From Mesorhizobium loti (lineage in GTDB: Bacteria; Pseudomonadota; Alphaproteobacteria; Rhizobiales; Rhizobiaceae), in assembly GCA_014189435.1 (NCBI GenBank), contig CP050293.1:7135001-7199000 (forward strand): DNA of 64,000 nucleotides, written 5' to 3'. Below the pieces are notes generated by a model. The model was not told the origin of the DNA and did no database searches. It saw only the letters and a program-made list of their open reading frames with translations. Made by a program: the position numbers and the translations under genes. Positions 36,590 to 48,289 of this stretch are shown piece after piece (within the stretch, counting starts at the first letter, position 1; each line of letters begins with the position of its first letter).

Positions 36590-37942
36590 TCAAGACGCTT
36601 TGCGCGTCACAGTGGCGTCGCCGTCGTTGGCCGCGCTAAGCTCGCCGGTTGCCAGCAATTCGTCGAATGCCCGTTCGAGATCGGCACCGTCATCCGCTGC
36701 CGGTCCGCTGTGCCGGTCCTGGGGGGTTAGCGTTTCCAGCCTATGGTGAAGCTCGCGGTTCTCATCGCGGCAACGGGCATGCGCGCGTTCGTCGGTCACG
36801 CCGCGCAAGCGGAGATCGGCGAGTTGAACCTTCATCGCGGCACAGTCCCTGCGCGCCGCGTCGCGCTCCTCGCGTAACTTCGCGGTCTCGGCTTCCGGGC
36901 GCCAATGCTCGGGCATGTCCTCGGCACGTTGCCCGAATTGGCCCGGCGCTGCGTGGACCACGGCTTGATCGACAAGCAGAGCGGTGGCGCGGCGCTGGAG
37001 CGAGCGCAACTCCCTTTCGAGTCCCGCGGCCCGCTCCTGCGCGGCGGCGGCGCAGTCGTCGAGAACGCCGCGCTCATGCTCGACCGTGGACAGCCGCGCG
37101 TGCAAGTCTTGCTGCACCGCCATCTGCCGTGACAGTTTCCCGGTCAGTTGCTCGTTAAGGAGTTTGTACTCCGCGACCTTGGAATGAAGCAGCATGGCGG
37201 CCTGTTCCAAGCCGGAGAGCCGCGATGCAACGTCCTCACGCGCCTGCTCGGCGGCATGCCGGGCCATGGTCTCATTGCGAAGCTGCTCCGAGATCCGCGC
37301 CAGGTTGCGTCCCAGACGCTCGACCTCGACATTCGCCTCGAGGAACCGCGTTGCGCGCTGGTCGGCATGCCTGTCGGCCCGCGCAATGGCCTGTCGGGCT
37401 CTGTCGAGTTCGACCTGCAGGTCGGCGATGGTCGCGCTCGCGATCGATAGCTCGCGCGATTTTCGCTCAAGCTCTTTCGAGCCGCGATCGTGCAAGAGTT
37501 CGAGCTTCGCCACCTCCTCTTGCAAATTCCATTTCTCGGTATCGAGAGCGTCGGCATGGCGCGTTTGCGCATCGAGCCTGGCAAAATAGTCCTGCACGAA
37601 GGACCATGCATGACGCGACAATTCCAGCCCTTCCGCTACGCCTTTCAGATGAGCGGCCAAGTCGTCGTCGGTATGCAGACTCAACGGATGGCTGGACAAG
37701 GGGGAGGAACCGCGCCTGGACTGGGTCCGACTTGAGCCGGTCTCGGTCGAACCAAGGGGAGCCGGCGTGTCTGGCCGGGCCAATCTGGTGGGCTCATCTT
37801 CGAAGAGAGGCGAAGCCTGATGCGTGGCGGCTCGAATGCTTTGGATCAGGTCTTCAAACGGATCGTTGTCGCCCTTTTGGACAACGGCGCTGCCGTCTGC
37901 ACTGATGTGCCGGGCGCCGTTGGCCTCATGGTTCAGCGACAT
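36590..37942 (-). CDS. coiled-coil protein of unknown function
   Basis: I do not recognise this 450-residue protein. The first 90 residues are low-complexity and acidic/proline-serine rich (DEPTRLARPDTPAPLG). From about residue 95 to 400 it is almost continuous heptad-like helix with Glu/Arg/Leu-rich stretches (LQEEVAKLELLHDRG, RQAIARADRHADQRA, EQAREDVASRLSGLEQ, LERELRSLQRRATALL), so a long coiled coil is expected. There is no signal peptide or transmembrane segment. The C-terminus ends with an acidic patch (DDGADLERAFDELLATGEL). GAGAG precedes the ATG. It lies downstream of the acetyltransferase and flippase genes on the same strand, after 225 bases, so a scaffold role in envelope polysaccharide work is possible but unproven. 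Confidence 0.75.
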   Translation of the reverse strand: MSLNHEANGARHISADGSAVVQKGDNDPFEDLIQSIRAATHQASPLFEDEPTRLARPDTPAPLGSTETGSSRTQSRRGSSPLSSHPLSLHTDDDLAAHLKGVAEGLELSRHAWSFVQDYFARLDAQTRHADALDTEKWNLQEEVAKLELLHDRGSKELERKSRELSIASATIADLQVELDRARQAIARADRHADQRATRFLEANVEVERLGRNLARISEQLRNETMARHAAEQAREDVASRLSGLEQAAMLLHSKVAEYKLLNEQLTGKLSRQMAVQQDLHARLSTVEHERGVLDDCAAAAQERAAGLERELRSLQRRATALLVDQAVVHAAPGQFGQRAEDMPEHWRPEAETAKLREERDAARRDCAAMKVQLADLRLRGVTDERAHARCRDENRELHHRLETLTPQDRHSGPAADDGADLERAFDELLATGELSAANDGDATVTRKAS

Positions 37943-37970
37943 TTTTCTCTCATCGCTACCGAATCACTAG

Positions 37971-37992
37971 ATTGTCGAGGATTATGGACAAT
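37971..37992. promoter_or_regulatory. inverted repeat upstream of the coiled-coil gene
   Basis: ATTGTC (37971-37976) and GACAAT (37987-37992) are spaced by ten bases, 30 bases upstream of the start at 37942 in a locally AT-rich gap. It could be an operator for this gene; the regulator is unknown. Confidence 0.3.
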
Positions 37993-38167
37993 ATTGCGAG
38001 CCGGTTTGGCCGGCATTCACCGAAAATTTCTGCAAGAAATCTCGTTTTTTATGAGAAAATGGCGATATTGGCGTTTGTTTGCTGGGCTATCGAAGTAAAT
38101 CCCTGGTCACTTCTATCAAATCTTGTAGTGAAAAATGCCATTCTCGCAGAATCGCACCTCGTCAGCC

Positions 38168-39448
38168 TCACCGCCGCCCCAACAAGCTCTTCATGCGGTT
38201 GCGCAGCAGGCGGGCCATGTTGCGGGTTTCGCGGTAGAGGTGCAACTGTGAGGCGGCCTGGCGGGTGAGGCGGTCGGCGTCCGGCGTCAGCCCGATCACC
38301 AGCGTGCCCATCGGTTTGCGCTCGGCCCACAGCCGGCTCATCACCGGATGGTCGGGCACCGCGCAGGAATCGGTCATCATGATGTTGGGATCGTCGAGAT
38401 GCTGCCTGGTCACCTCGATCATCAGCAGCGTGCCCGGCGAATAGCTGGCCAGGGTCTCGTCATAGGCCGTCTTCCAGGTGTAGGCGACGCCGGCTTCGAC
38501 GAAGACGATCAGGCAGGCGATGGTGCGGCCGTCGAGCGTCAGCGAATGGATGCGGCACATGTCCTGCTCGGCCAGCCGGTGCACGGCTTCGCGGGCGAAG
38601 GCGGCGCGGAAGCGGTCGATGGCCATGGCGGTGCGTTCGCGGCCCTTCCAGCCGGCCGCTTCCAGCGTCAGGAAGCCTTCGATGGCATGGCGGATGTCTT
38701 CAGGCCCGCGCGCCACGACATGCTCGAGCTTGCCAAGGTCGCCAAGGCGCCGCTTCAGGCGGCGGAACTCGCGATAATGGTGCGAGCGCAGCGAGGCCTT
38801 CAGATAATCATCTCCATCGAGCTCGCTCTCCAACGCCGGGCGCTGGGTCTGGCCGGTGGTGACCAGCATCAGGCCGCGCGTCTCGGCCACGGTGGCAAGC
38901 AGGCTCGCTACCGGGCCATCGAGCCGGACGTCGGCCAGGACGAACACTTTCGGCAGCTTGAGGTGCGGGCGCGACAACATCGAGAAGAAGTCCTCGACGA
39001 CACCGACCGGGTCGTCGCGATCGACCAGCGGCGTGCCGAGCGGACCGAACGGGCTCGACCATGTGCGCATGACCGGCACGCCGAGCGGCACCACGGGCCG
39101 TTCCACCGAGAACGGCACCAGCAAACGAAGCCGGTTGCGGTATTCGTCGCCGTCGCGGATGACCGCCAGCCGCACCTCTCGATCCTCCAGCCGCGGCATG
39201 GCGGGCGCCAGGAAACGCGGGTTGAAGAACACGTTGGGCTCGACCGTGCGAGCGCAGAGATAATCCAGTTCCTCGACCAGGTCGAAGCCGGCCGATGCCG
39301 GATAGATGGCAAGCTTGCGCTCGGGCCGGTTGTTGGCGAGGATTTCTATGTGGGCGGGATCGGCGTCGCGGGTCAGCCCGGCAAGGCCGGACACCATGGC
39401 GCCGGCGGTGCCACCGCTGGTTTCCTCAAGCAACGGGATGGCAGCCAT
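38168..39448 (-). CDS. CelD/BcsL-like GNAT acetyltransferase
   Basis: A 426-residue protein of the CelD/BcsL-type GNAT family (FemAB-like double GNAT fold), a group found in exopolysaccharide and cellulose gene clusters. Recognisable parts are SLRSHHYREFRRLKRRLGDLG near residue 240, TLEAAGWKGRERTAM near 280, and TLDGRTIACLIVF and TWKTAYDETLASYSPGTLLM near 340-370, which form the second GNAT domain. The ATG at 39448 overlaps the flippase stop by one base (TGATG), so the two are translationally coupled. It probably acylates a glycan or lipid-linked sugar; the acceptor is not known. Confidence 0.85.
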   Translation of the reverse strand: MAAIPLLEETSGGTAGAMVSGLAGLTRDADPAHIEILANNRPERKLAIYPASAGFDLVEELDYLCARTVEPNVFFNPRFLAPAMPRLEDREVRLAVIRDGDEYRNRLRLLVPFSVERPVVPLGVPVMRTWSSPFGPLGTPLVDRDDPVGVVEDFFSMLSRPHLKLPKVFVLADVRLDGPVASLLATVAETRGLMLVTTGQTQRPALESELDGDDYLKASLRSHHYREFRRLKRRLGDLGKLEHVVARGPEDIRHAIEGFLTLEAAGWKGRERTAMAIDRFRAAFAREAVHRLAEQDMCRIHSLTLDGRTIACLIVFVEAGVAYTWKTAYDETLASYSPGTLLMIEVTRQHLDDPNIMMTDSCAVPDHPVMSRLWAERKPMGTLVIGLTPDADRLTRQAASQLHLYRETRNMARLLRNRMKSLLGRR

Positions 39449-40848
39449 CACGCGGCTCCTTTCGCAGGCACGAAGATGAGCATGACGATGCCGAGCTTGC
39501 GCCACACCGTGAAGGACAGCGCGCCGGCTTCGAAGATCATGGCAAAGGCGGTGGCCATGGCCGCGCCCCACAGGCCGAACATCGGGATCAACACCACGTT
39601 GAGCGCGATGTTGAAGGCCAGCGTCATGGCATAGACGGCGGCGCAGATGTTCTGGTTGCCGCTCATCGTCAGCAGGCTTTCGCAGGGGCCGACGGCGGCG
39701 CGCGCCACGACGCCGAAGACGAGCAGGAACAGCAAGGGATAGCCGCTGCTGAATTCAGGCCCGAACAGCACCAGCATCGGCTCGCCGAGCGCCAGCACCA
39801 GCAGCGCCATCAAGAGCGATGGCCAGAACGTCCACGACACCGTCTCGCGGGCAAAGGCGGCGAGCCTTTGCGGGTCGCCATGGGTGAACTGCGCATAGCG
39901 CTGGGCGACGCCGGCCTTGACGGCGAAGTAGACGAAATGCACCAGCGCCAGTGTCTTCACCGTGGCGAAATAGACGGCGACGTCGTTGGGATCCATATAG
40001 GCGCCGACCATCAGCACGTCGGCATTGGTGAGCAGGAAGAAGAAGCTTTCGACCAGGAAGATCGGCAGCGAGACGATGAACCACTGCCCGAAATGCACTT
40101 TCATCGGCCCAGCCGGAATCTGCCTTTCCATGCGCTGGGTGACGCCGATGAGCTGACCAAGCGTGGTGACGTAGGTGGCGGCGATCGAGGCGAAGATGGC
40201 GGTCCTGGCATCGGGGGCGTAGCCCGCGACAAGCATCAGCGCCATGAACAGCAGGATCAGGATGGGCCGCACGAGATAGGTCGGCGACAGGGCAAACAGC
40301 GCCCAGCTGTTGGCACGCGCCAGTCCCGACAGAAGGTCGGACATGGCAATCATCGGCAGGCAGATGACGCCGAGGATGAACGGGATCACATAGTAGTTTT
40401 CGATCCAGGGCGCCGCCAGCCAGACGCCGAGCGCGCCGAGCCCGGCGATGAGCGTGGAGGCGATCAGCACGAACAGACGGCTGGCCAGCACGATGCCGCG
40501 CAGTTCGTCCATCAGGCCGCGCTCGCGGTATTCGGGAATGAAGCGGATGACCGAGGTGTGGAAGCCGAGGCAGGCGAGGTTGCCGACGATGACCATCGTC
40601 ACCCAGACGAGGACGAAGATGCCGTATTCGAACGAGCCCATCCAGCGTGCCATCAGCACCTGGCTGATAAACGCGATGACGGCGCTGACGATGCGGATGG
40701 AGAAGGCGATGACCGACATGCGGCCGGCCTCGCCGCGCTCGTCGGCGGTGAACAGCACGGCGTCGATACGGCCAAGCAACGGCTCCATGCGCAGCGCCAA
40801 GCGCTGCGGCAGGAACCGCCCGGCTGTCGTGGCCGCGGAAAAGCGCAC
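39448..40848 (-). CDS. Wzx-like oligosaccharide/lipopolysaccharide flippase
   Basis: A 466-residue membrane protein with about 12-14 helices, of the polysaccharide-transport (MATE-like/MOP) superfamily that flips lipid-linked glycans. Typical parts are SQVLMARWMGSFEYGIFVLVW near residue 60, the LTNADVLMVGAYM segment near 250 and GPCESLLTMSGNQ near 370. I chose the GTG at 40848 because GGAGAG precedes it; an upstream GTG at 40902 and a downstream ATG at 40788 are possible. Coupled to the CelD-like acetyltransferase, it suggests export of an acylated envelope glycan. No glycosyltransferase lies beside it. Confidence 0.88.
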   Translation of the reverse strand: MRFSAATTAGRFLPQRLALRMEPLLGRIDAVLFTADERGEAGRMSVIAFSIRIVSAVIAFISQVLMARWMGSFEYGIFVLVWVTMVIVGNLACLGFHTSVIRFIPEYRERGLMDELRGIVLASRLFVLIASTLIAGLGALGVWLAAPWIENYYVIPFILGVICLPMIAMSDLLSGLARANSWALFALSPTYLVRPILILLFMALMLVAGYAPDARTAIFASIAATYVTTLGQLIGVTQRMERQIPAGPMKVHFGQWFIVSLPIFLVESFFFLLTNADVLMVGAYMDPNDVAVYFATVKTLALVHFVYFAVKAGVAQRYAQFTHGDPQRLAAFARETVSWTFWPSLLMALLVLALGEPMLVLFGPEFSSGYPLLFLLVFGVVARAAVGPCESLLTMSGNQNICAAVYAMTLAFNIALNVVLIPMFGLWGAAMATAFAMIFEAGALSFTVWRKLGIVMLIFVPAKGAA

Positions 40849-40927
40849 CCCGATTTCTCTCCGTTTTCCGCCTCTTTTCAGAGTTCTGTGTAGCGGAGAC
40901 ACATTAAGAAACGGTTGGGTGAGCTTC

Positions 40928-40953
40928 CCTTCGCCCCGTTCACGGGGAGAAGG
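40928..40953. terminator. hairpin between flippase start and secA end
   Basis: CCTTC-G-CCCCGT and ACGGGG-A-GAAGG pair around TC, followed on the plus strand by AAAAAG. It is just downstream of the secA stop. The T-run is on the wrong side for a textbook secA terminator, so its function is uncertain. Confidence 0.35.
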
Positions 40954-40966
40954 AAAAAGCGCGTCC

Positions 40967-43699
<2,733 letters not shown>

Positions 43700-43947
43700 C
43701 CAATGGTCCTTTCGATAGAATTCTCAATCTTGCGATGAGCGCCGGCCGGCCCCATCAATTCCACGTGAACGTGGACAAACACAAAAAGCGTCCGGAAAAC
43801 GGTTCTGGACGCAAAGTCGTTGGACAGATAAGAGGGGGCTCAACTGATGTCAACGCCGCGCTGGCCCTGCCGGGCGCGCCAAATTCCGCCACAATCTGGC
43901 TGATCTGGAAGCCACCCCCTCCTCACAATCCCCACCGGAGTCATCTT

Positions 43948-44865
43948 ATGTCCTTGTTGTTCCGTCGCGCGTCGCTCGCCAGCCTTGGCTTGGCCTTCGG
44001 CCTGTCGGCCCTTTCGCTGTCGCCGCTGATGGCGCAGCAAACCGCTCCCGCTCCGGCGGATGCAGCAGCACCGGCCGCGGCACCGGTCGATCCGAATACC
44101 GTGATCGCCACGGTCAACGGCCAGCCCTTGACCGAGGCCGACCTCGTGCTCGCCGAAGGAGAATTGTCGCAGCAGTTCGCGCAGCTGCCGCCCGAGCAGC
44201 GCCGTGCCGCCGCCCTTTCGGCTGCCATCGAAATCCGCGTCATGGCCGCCCAGGCGGTCACCACAGGCCTCGACAAGGATCCCGACTTCCAGCGCCGCAT
44301 GGCCTTCCTGCAGCAGCGCGCGCTGCATGGCGAGATGGTCGAGAAGGGCGTTGTCGACAAGGTCACCGACGCCGAGGTCCGCGCCCGCTACGACCAGGAA
44401 ATCGCCAACACGCCGCCCACCAACGAGCTGCATGCCCGTCACATCCTCGTGAAGACGAAGGAAGAGGCCGAGGCGATCATCAAGCAGCTCGACGGCGGCG
44501 CCGACTTCCAGAAACTCGCCAACGAGCACACCAGCGATCCGTCAGGCAAGACCAGCGGCGGCGATCTCGGCTGGTTCGGACCTGGCCAGATGGTGCCGGA
44601 GTTCGACAAGGCGGCCTCCGCGCTCGAGGTCGGCAAATACACCGAGCAGCCGGTGCAAACGCAGTTCGGCTGGCATGTCATCAAGCTCGAGGACAAGCGC
44701 ACCAAGCAGCCGCCAGCCTTCGACGACGTCAAGGACCAGGCCAAGCAAGCGGTCATCCGCGACAAGTATTTCGCGCTGGTCAAGTCGCTGCGCGCCGGCG
44801 CCAAGGTCGAAATCCCCGACGCCAACCTGAAGAAGGCTGTCGATACGCTGGAAAGCGCCAAATAA
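43948..44865 (+). CDS. periplasmic PpiC/parvulin-type peptidylprolyl isomerase
   Basis: A 305-residue foldase. A signal peptide covers residues 1-28 (SALSLSPLMAQQ). An alanine/proline linker follows, then an N-terminal SurA-like helical domain (55-160), and the parvulin domain from ELHARHILVKTKEEAEA through GGDLGWFGPGQMVPEFDKA to QTQFGWHVIKL. It should assist folding of Sec-exported proteins in the periplasm, in keeping with its position next to secA. I chose the ATG at 43948, where the signal peptide begins. A strong terminator follows. Confidence 0.93.
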   Translation: MSLLFRRASLASLGLAFGLSALSLSPLMAQQTAPAPADAAAPAAAPVDPNTVIATVNGQPLTEADLVLAEGELSQQFAQLPPEQRRAAALSAAIEIRVMAAQAVTTGLDKDPDFQRRMAFLQQRALHGEMVEKGVVDKVTDAEVRARYDQEIANTPPTNELHARHILVKTKEEAEAIIKQLDGGADFQKLANEHTSDPSGKTSGGDLGWFGPGQMVPEFDKAASALEVGKYTEQPVQTQFGWHVIKLEDKRTKQPPAFDDVKDQAKQAVIRDKYFALVKSLRAGAKVEIPDANLKKAVDTLESAK

Positions 44866-44885
44866 GCCTGAAAGAATTTTTCGAA

Positions 44886-44922
44886 AGGGGGCGCGGCAGC
44901 CAAGGGTGCCGCGCCCTTTTTT
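44886..44922 (+). terminator. rho-independent terminator after the PpiC gene
   Basis: GGGCGCGGCA (44889-44898) and TGCCGCGCCC (44907-44916) form a perfect 10-bp stem around an eight-base loop, followed by six T residues. AAAGG before and TTT after extend the pairing. This isolates ppiC from the TetR/caspase genes downstream. Confidence 0.9.
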
Positions 44923-44945
44923 GTCGGCCAGCATCGGCCGCCCTT

Positions 44946-45545
44946 TTACCTTCCAGACGCCGCTATGCCGCGCATCACGTAGTTGACGGCCTTGCGTATG
45001 GTCGCTTCGTCCTCGTCGAGCCGGTTGGTCAACAGATGCCTCCAGGCGAAGGAGGCGATCAGGTCGGCGACAACAGCTGAATCGATGTCGACGCCGATTT
45101 CGCCTCTTGCCCTGGCGCGCTCGACCATCTGTCCGGTATGGGAGCGTCGGCCAAGCGCGTAATCGGCAAGGGCCGCGGCAGCGGTCTCGTCCGACTGCGC
45201 CTCGGCGATCAGCGACCTGAACACGCTGCCCGACGATGTCTCGCGCCAGTGCGCGAACAGGTTTTTCAGGAAGCCGACGAGATCCTCCTCCAGTCGCCCG
45301 GTATCGGGAACATCGACACGTTTCTGGCGCTGGTAGACTTCGAGCAGCAATGCGGCCTTGCTCGGCCACCAGCGATAGATGGTGGGTTTGCCGGCGCGGG
45401 CGCGGCGCGCCACCGCCTCGATCGAGAAGCCGGCATAGCCGGCCTCGACCAGCACGGCCTCGGCGGCTTCGAGAATGGCATCGGCGCTGGCGGGGTTGCG
45501 CCGCGCACCGATCGATCTACGCGCCGGGTCGGCGTCCTCGGCCAT
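44946..45545 (-). CDS. TetR/AcrR-family transcriptional regulator
   Basis: A 199-residue TetR regulator. The helix-turn-helix runs from ASADAILEAAEAVLVEAGYAG through SIEAVARRARAGKPTIYRWW (residues 20-65), with the AcrR-like C-terminal domain (ETSSGSVFRSLIAEAQ) thereafter. I chose the ATG at 45545, preceded by GAGGA with eight-base spacing; a GTG at 45578 would add 11 residues. It is 102 bases downstream of the caspase-like gene on the same strand, so both may be one transcript. The ligand is unknown. Confidence 0.9.
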   Translation of the reverse strand: MAEDADPARRSIGARRNPASADAILEAAEAVLVEAGYAGFSIEAVARRARAGKPTIYRWWPSKAALLLEVYQRQKRVDVPDTGRLEEDLVGFLKNLFAHWRETSSGSVFRSLIAEAQSDETAAAALADYALGRRSHTGQMVERARARGEIGVDIDSAVVADLIASFAWRHLLTNRLDEDEATIRKAVNYVMRGIAASGR

Positions 45546-45647
45546 GTCTGTCGTCCTCGCCAACAATTTCGCCGGCACTATAAATGAGGTCGGGGTGAAA
45601 CGAAACGGACCGTTTTCGACGGGATCGAAGACTGCGTCAGATGACGC

Positions 45648-46889
45648 CTATTGCATCGCTTGCGATGTCTCGGATTCGATGCGCCAGCCGCCGTCGGCCT
45701 TGACCAGGCCAAGCGTGACGCGCGCCTTGCCGGTCAGGCGTGCCGCCGACTTGTCCTTTGGAAGATAGTCATAGCGCATCGCAAAGACGGCCTCGGCGCG
45801 GTCCTCGCCATGTGGAGTGACCTCCAGGCTGCCAGGTTCCAGGCCAAGCGACCAGGAGGCCCACTGCGCGAACCAGTCGGCCTTGACCTTGGCGATGGCA
45901 TCGGCGTCGTAACGGGTGCCGAAAATGGTGGCCGACGGGCCGTAGAGCCGCTTGACGGTCTCGCTCATCGCCTTGGCGTCCGGCGCCAGATAGTCCTGGC
46001 GCAGGAATTTTTCGATCGATCCCTTGTCGTCGCCCACCGAGCGCTCGAGCACGGCAACTTCGGTTGGGAGCGCCGGAGCGGCGGCCGGCTTCTGTGGCTC
46101 TGCAGATTGCCCGTCGGAGACGAATTCGAAACGCTCGAGCAGCGAGCCCTGCTCCCAGGGGCGCTGGGCCTCGCGGGTTTGCGAAACCACGTCGCGGCGC
46201 ACCGCGATCATCATGTCGTTGATGCTCTGGCCGGGTTCGGCGATGTGGCGCAGCAGGGCGGCGGCAAAAGGCGAGTTGCGCCCGCTCCCGTCCATGGCGA
46301 CGGCACCAGGCGCCGTCGAGAAGGCAATGAACGAGCCGCGCGTCGAATCGAACTGCGCCAGCCCGGCCAGCGCCGTCGCCGAGCGCGTGGTTGCGGTGCG
46401 GCTCAAGCTGCGGGCAAACGGATTGTTGCGGCAGGCATCGAGAAACACCAGGCTGACCTTGGTCTGCTGTTCCATGATGTCGAGGACTTCGTCGATCGGC
46501 ACCGCTTCGAGCTGGAGTTTGACCGGCACGTCCAACCTGGCGTCGACCGGCACGATGTAGTTGCGCCCGTCGACCTGCAGGCCGTGGCCAGCATAATAGA
46601 AAAGCCCGACGCCGGCGCCTTCGAGTGCGTCGGAGAATTCGCCGATGCTGCGTTCGAGCTCACGCTTGCCGAGATCATTGCCTTCGATGACCTCGAAGCC
46701 GATGGAGCGCAGCTTGTCGGCGATGTCGAGCGCGTCGTTGACCGGATTGGCCAGCGTGCCGGCTTCCGCGTAAGTGCCGTTGCCGATGACAAGCGCCACA
46801 CGCCGTTGCGGCTGCGCATCCGCGCTCAGCAGCAAAAGTCCCAGAAATGCCCATGCGAGGATCGCAAGCCTGCCCATGGCCAGGATCAT
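45648..46889 (-). CDS. secreted caspase-family (C14, orthocaspase-like) protein
   Basis: A 413-residue protein with a Sec signal peptide (cleavage near ADA|QP, residue 25). The caspase p20-like domain spans about residues 28-250: RVALVIGNGTY strand, catalytic histidine in YYAGHGLQ (His102) and catalytic cysteine in FLDACRNNPF (Cys153), so the dyad is intact. From about residue 290 a SnoaL/NTF2-like-looking region (DWFAQWASWSLGLEP, VTLGLVKADGGWRIES) forms the C-terminus. Rhizobia carry several such secreted caspase-like proteins, whose targets are unknown. It lies between ppiC and argJ, which I expect to be neighbours in rhizobia. The start could also be the ATG at 46877 or 46931. Confidence 0.88.
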   Translation of the reverse strand: MILAMGRLAILAWAFLGLLLLSADAQPQRRVALVIGNGTYAEAGTLANPVNDALDIADKLRSIGFEVIEGNDLGKRELERSIGEFSDALEGAGVGLFYYAGHGLQVDGRNYIVPVDARLDVPVKLQLEAVPIDEVLDIMEQQTKVSLVFLDACRNNPFARSLSRTATTRSATALAGLAQFDSTRGSFIAFSTAPGAVAMDGSGRNSPFAAALLRHIAEPGQSINDMMIAVRRDVVSQTREAQRPWEQGSLLERFEFVSDGQSAEPQKPAAAPALPTEVAVLERSVGDDKGSIEKFLRQDYLAPDAKAMSETVKRLYGPSATIFGTRYDADAIAKVKADWFAQWASWSLGLEPGSLEVTPHGEDRAEAVFAMRYDYLPKDKSAARLTGKARVTLGLVKADGGWRIESETSQAMQ

Positions 46890-47047
46890 AACGCCATCGG
46901 CCCCGGCGGCGCCAACAGATTTGAAATGCAAGCTTAATCCCGAGCGGGCCCCGGCCCCCCGGCGAGAGCGACGAAAACGCCCTTGCGCCCGCGCGGCGTA
47001 TCGGGCAAACCGGCCTTCCCTTGCGATTTTTCCCGCCCGAGGCCCTC

Positions 47048-48289
47048 ATGTCCACGACGATTTCGCCGCTTGCGCCGAAGAAATACCCCAAGATGCCACA
47101 AATCGAGGGGGTGCGCATCGCCACCGCCGAGGCGGGGATAAAGTACAAGAACCGCACCGACCTTTTGACCATGGTCTTCGATGAAGGCACCGCGGTCGCC
47201 GGCGTGTTCACGAAATCGAAATGCCCCTCGGCGCCGGTCGATTTCTGCCGGCAGAATCTCGGGGCCGGCAAGGCGCGGGTGCTGGTCGTCAATTCCGGCA
47301 ACGCCAACGCCTTCACCGGCAAGAAAGGCCGCGAGTCGACCGCACTGACCGGCGAGGCGGCGGCGAAGGCCGCCGGCTGCAAGGCGTCTGAGGTTTTCCT
47401 GGCCTCGACCGGCGTTATCGGCGAGCCGCTCGACACCAGCAAATTCAGCCATCTGCTCGCAGGGCTGGTCAGCAATGGCAAGCCTGAGCTGTGGACCGAA
47501 GCGGCAAAGGCGATCATGACCACGGATACCTATCCGAAAGTGGCGACGGCGACCGTCAAGCTCGGCGACACCGATGTCACCATCAACGGTATCTCCAAGG
47601 GCGCCGGCATGATCGCGCCCGACATGGCAACGATGCTGTCCTTCATCGCCACCGACGCGCCGATCGCCGCCCCTGTCCTGCAGGACCTGTTGTCGCGCGG
47701 CACGGCCAAGACCTTCAACGCGGTCACCGTCGACAGCGACACCTCGACCAGCGACACGCTGCTGATCTTCGCCACCGGCAAAGCCGCCAAGCGCGGCGCG
47801 CCTGAGATAACCGACGCCAAGGATGCTCGTCTCGGCGCATTCCGCAGGGCACTCGGCAAGGTGTTGAAATCGCTGGCGCTGCAAGTGGTGCGCGACGGCG
47901 AGGGCGCCCGCAAGCAGGTCGAAGTCACCGTCACCGGCGCCAAATCGGCGCGCTCGGCCAAGCGTATCGCGCTGTCGATCGCCAATTCGCCGCTGGTCAA
48001 GACAGCGGTCGCCGGCGAGGATGCCAATTGGGGCCGCGTCGTCATGGCTGTCGGCAAAGCCGGCGAGCCCGCCGATCGCGACCGACTGTCGATCTGGTTC
48101 GGCGACAACAGGCTGGCGCATGAAGGCGAGCGCGACCCCTCATATTCCGAGCAGGCGACGTCGGCCTACATGAAGCGCGACGACATCCGCATCCGCGCCG
48201 ATATCGGCATCGGCCGCGGCAAGGCGACGGTGTGGACCTGCGACCTCACCAAGGAATATGTCGCCATCAATGGCGATTATCGGAGCTGA
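47048..48289 (+). CDS. argJ: glutamate N-acetyltransferase / amino-acid N-acetyltransferase (ornithine acetyltransferase)
   Basis: A 413-residue enzyme that transfers the acetyl group from N-acetylornithine to glutamate, and may also use acetyl-CoA, in the cyclic arginine pathway. It is an Ntn-fold autoprocessing protein: the self-cleavage site is in [14 protein letters not shown], between Ala194 and Thr195, which becomes the nucleophile of the beta chain. Full length. The ATG at 47048 gives the usual MS-x-SPLAP start. Its stop overlaps the ATG of the GNAT gene by one base. Confidence 0.97.
   Translation: MSTTISPLAPKKYPKMPQIEGVRIATAEAGIKYKNRTDLLTMVFDEGTAVAGVFTKSKCPSAPVDFCRQNLGAGKARVLVVNSGNANAFTGKKGRESTALTGEAAAKAAGCKASEVFLASTGVIGEPLDTSKFSHLLAGLVSNGKPELWTEAAKAIMTTDTYPKVATATVKLGDTDVTINGISKGAGMIAPDMATMLSFIATDAPIAAPVLQDLLSRGTAKTFNAVTVDSDTSTSDTLLIFATGKAAKRGAPEITDAKDARLGAFRRALGKVLKSLALQVVRDGEGARKQVEVTVTGAKSARSAKRIALSIANSPLVKTAVAGEDANWGRVVMAVGKAGEPADRDRLSIWFGDNRLAHEGERDPSYSEQATSAYMKRDDIRIRADIGIGRGKATVWTCDLTKEYVAINGDYRS

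Noticed and set aside
37972..38268. A 98-codon plus-strand frame starting in the gap upstream of the coiled-coil gene
   Set aside because: No Shine-Dalgarno sequence. Its second half is antisense to the end of the CelD-like acetyltransferase, and it has no family signature.
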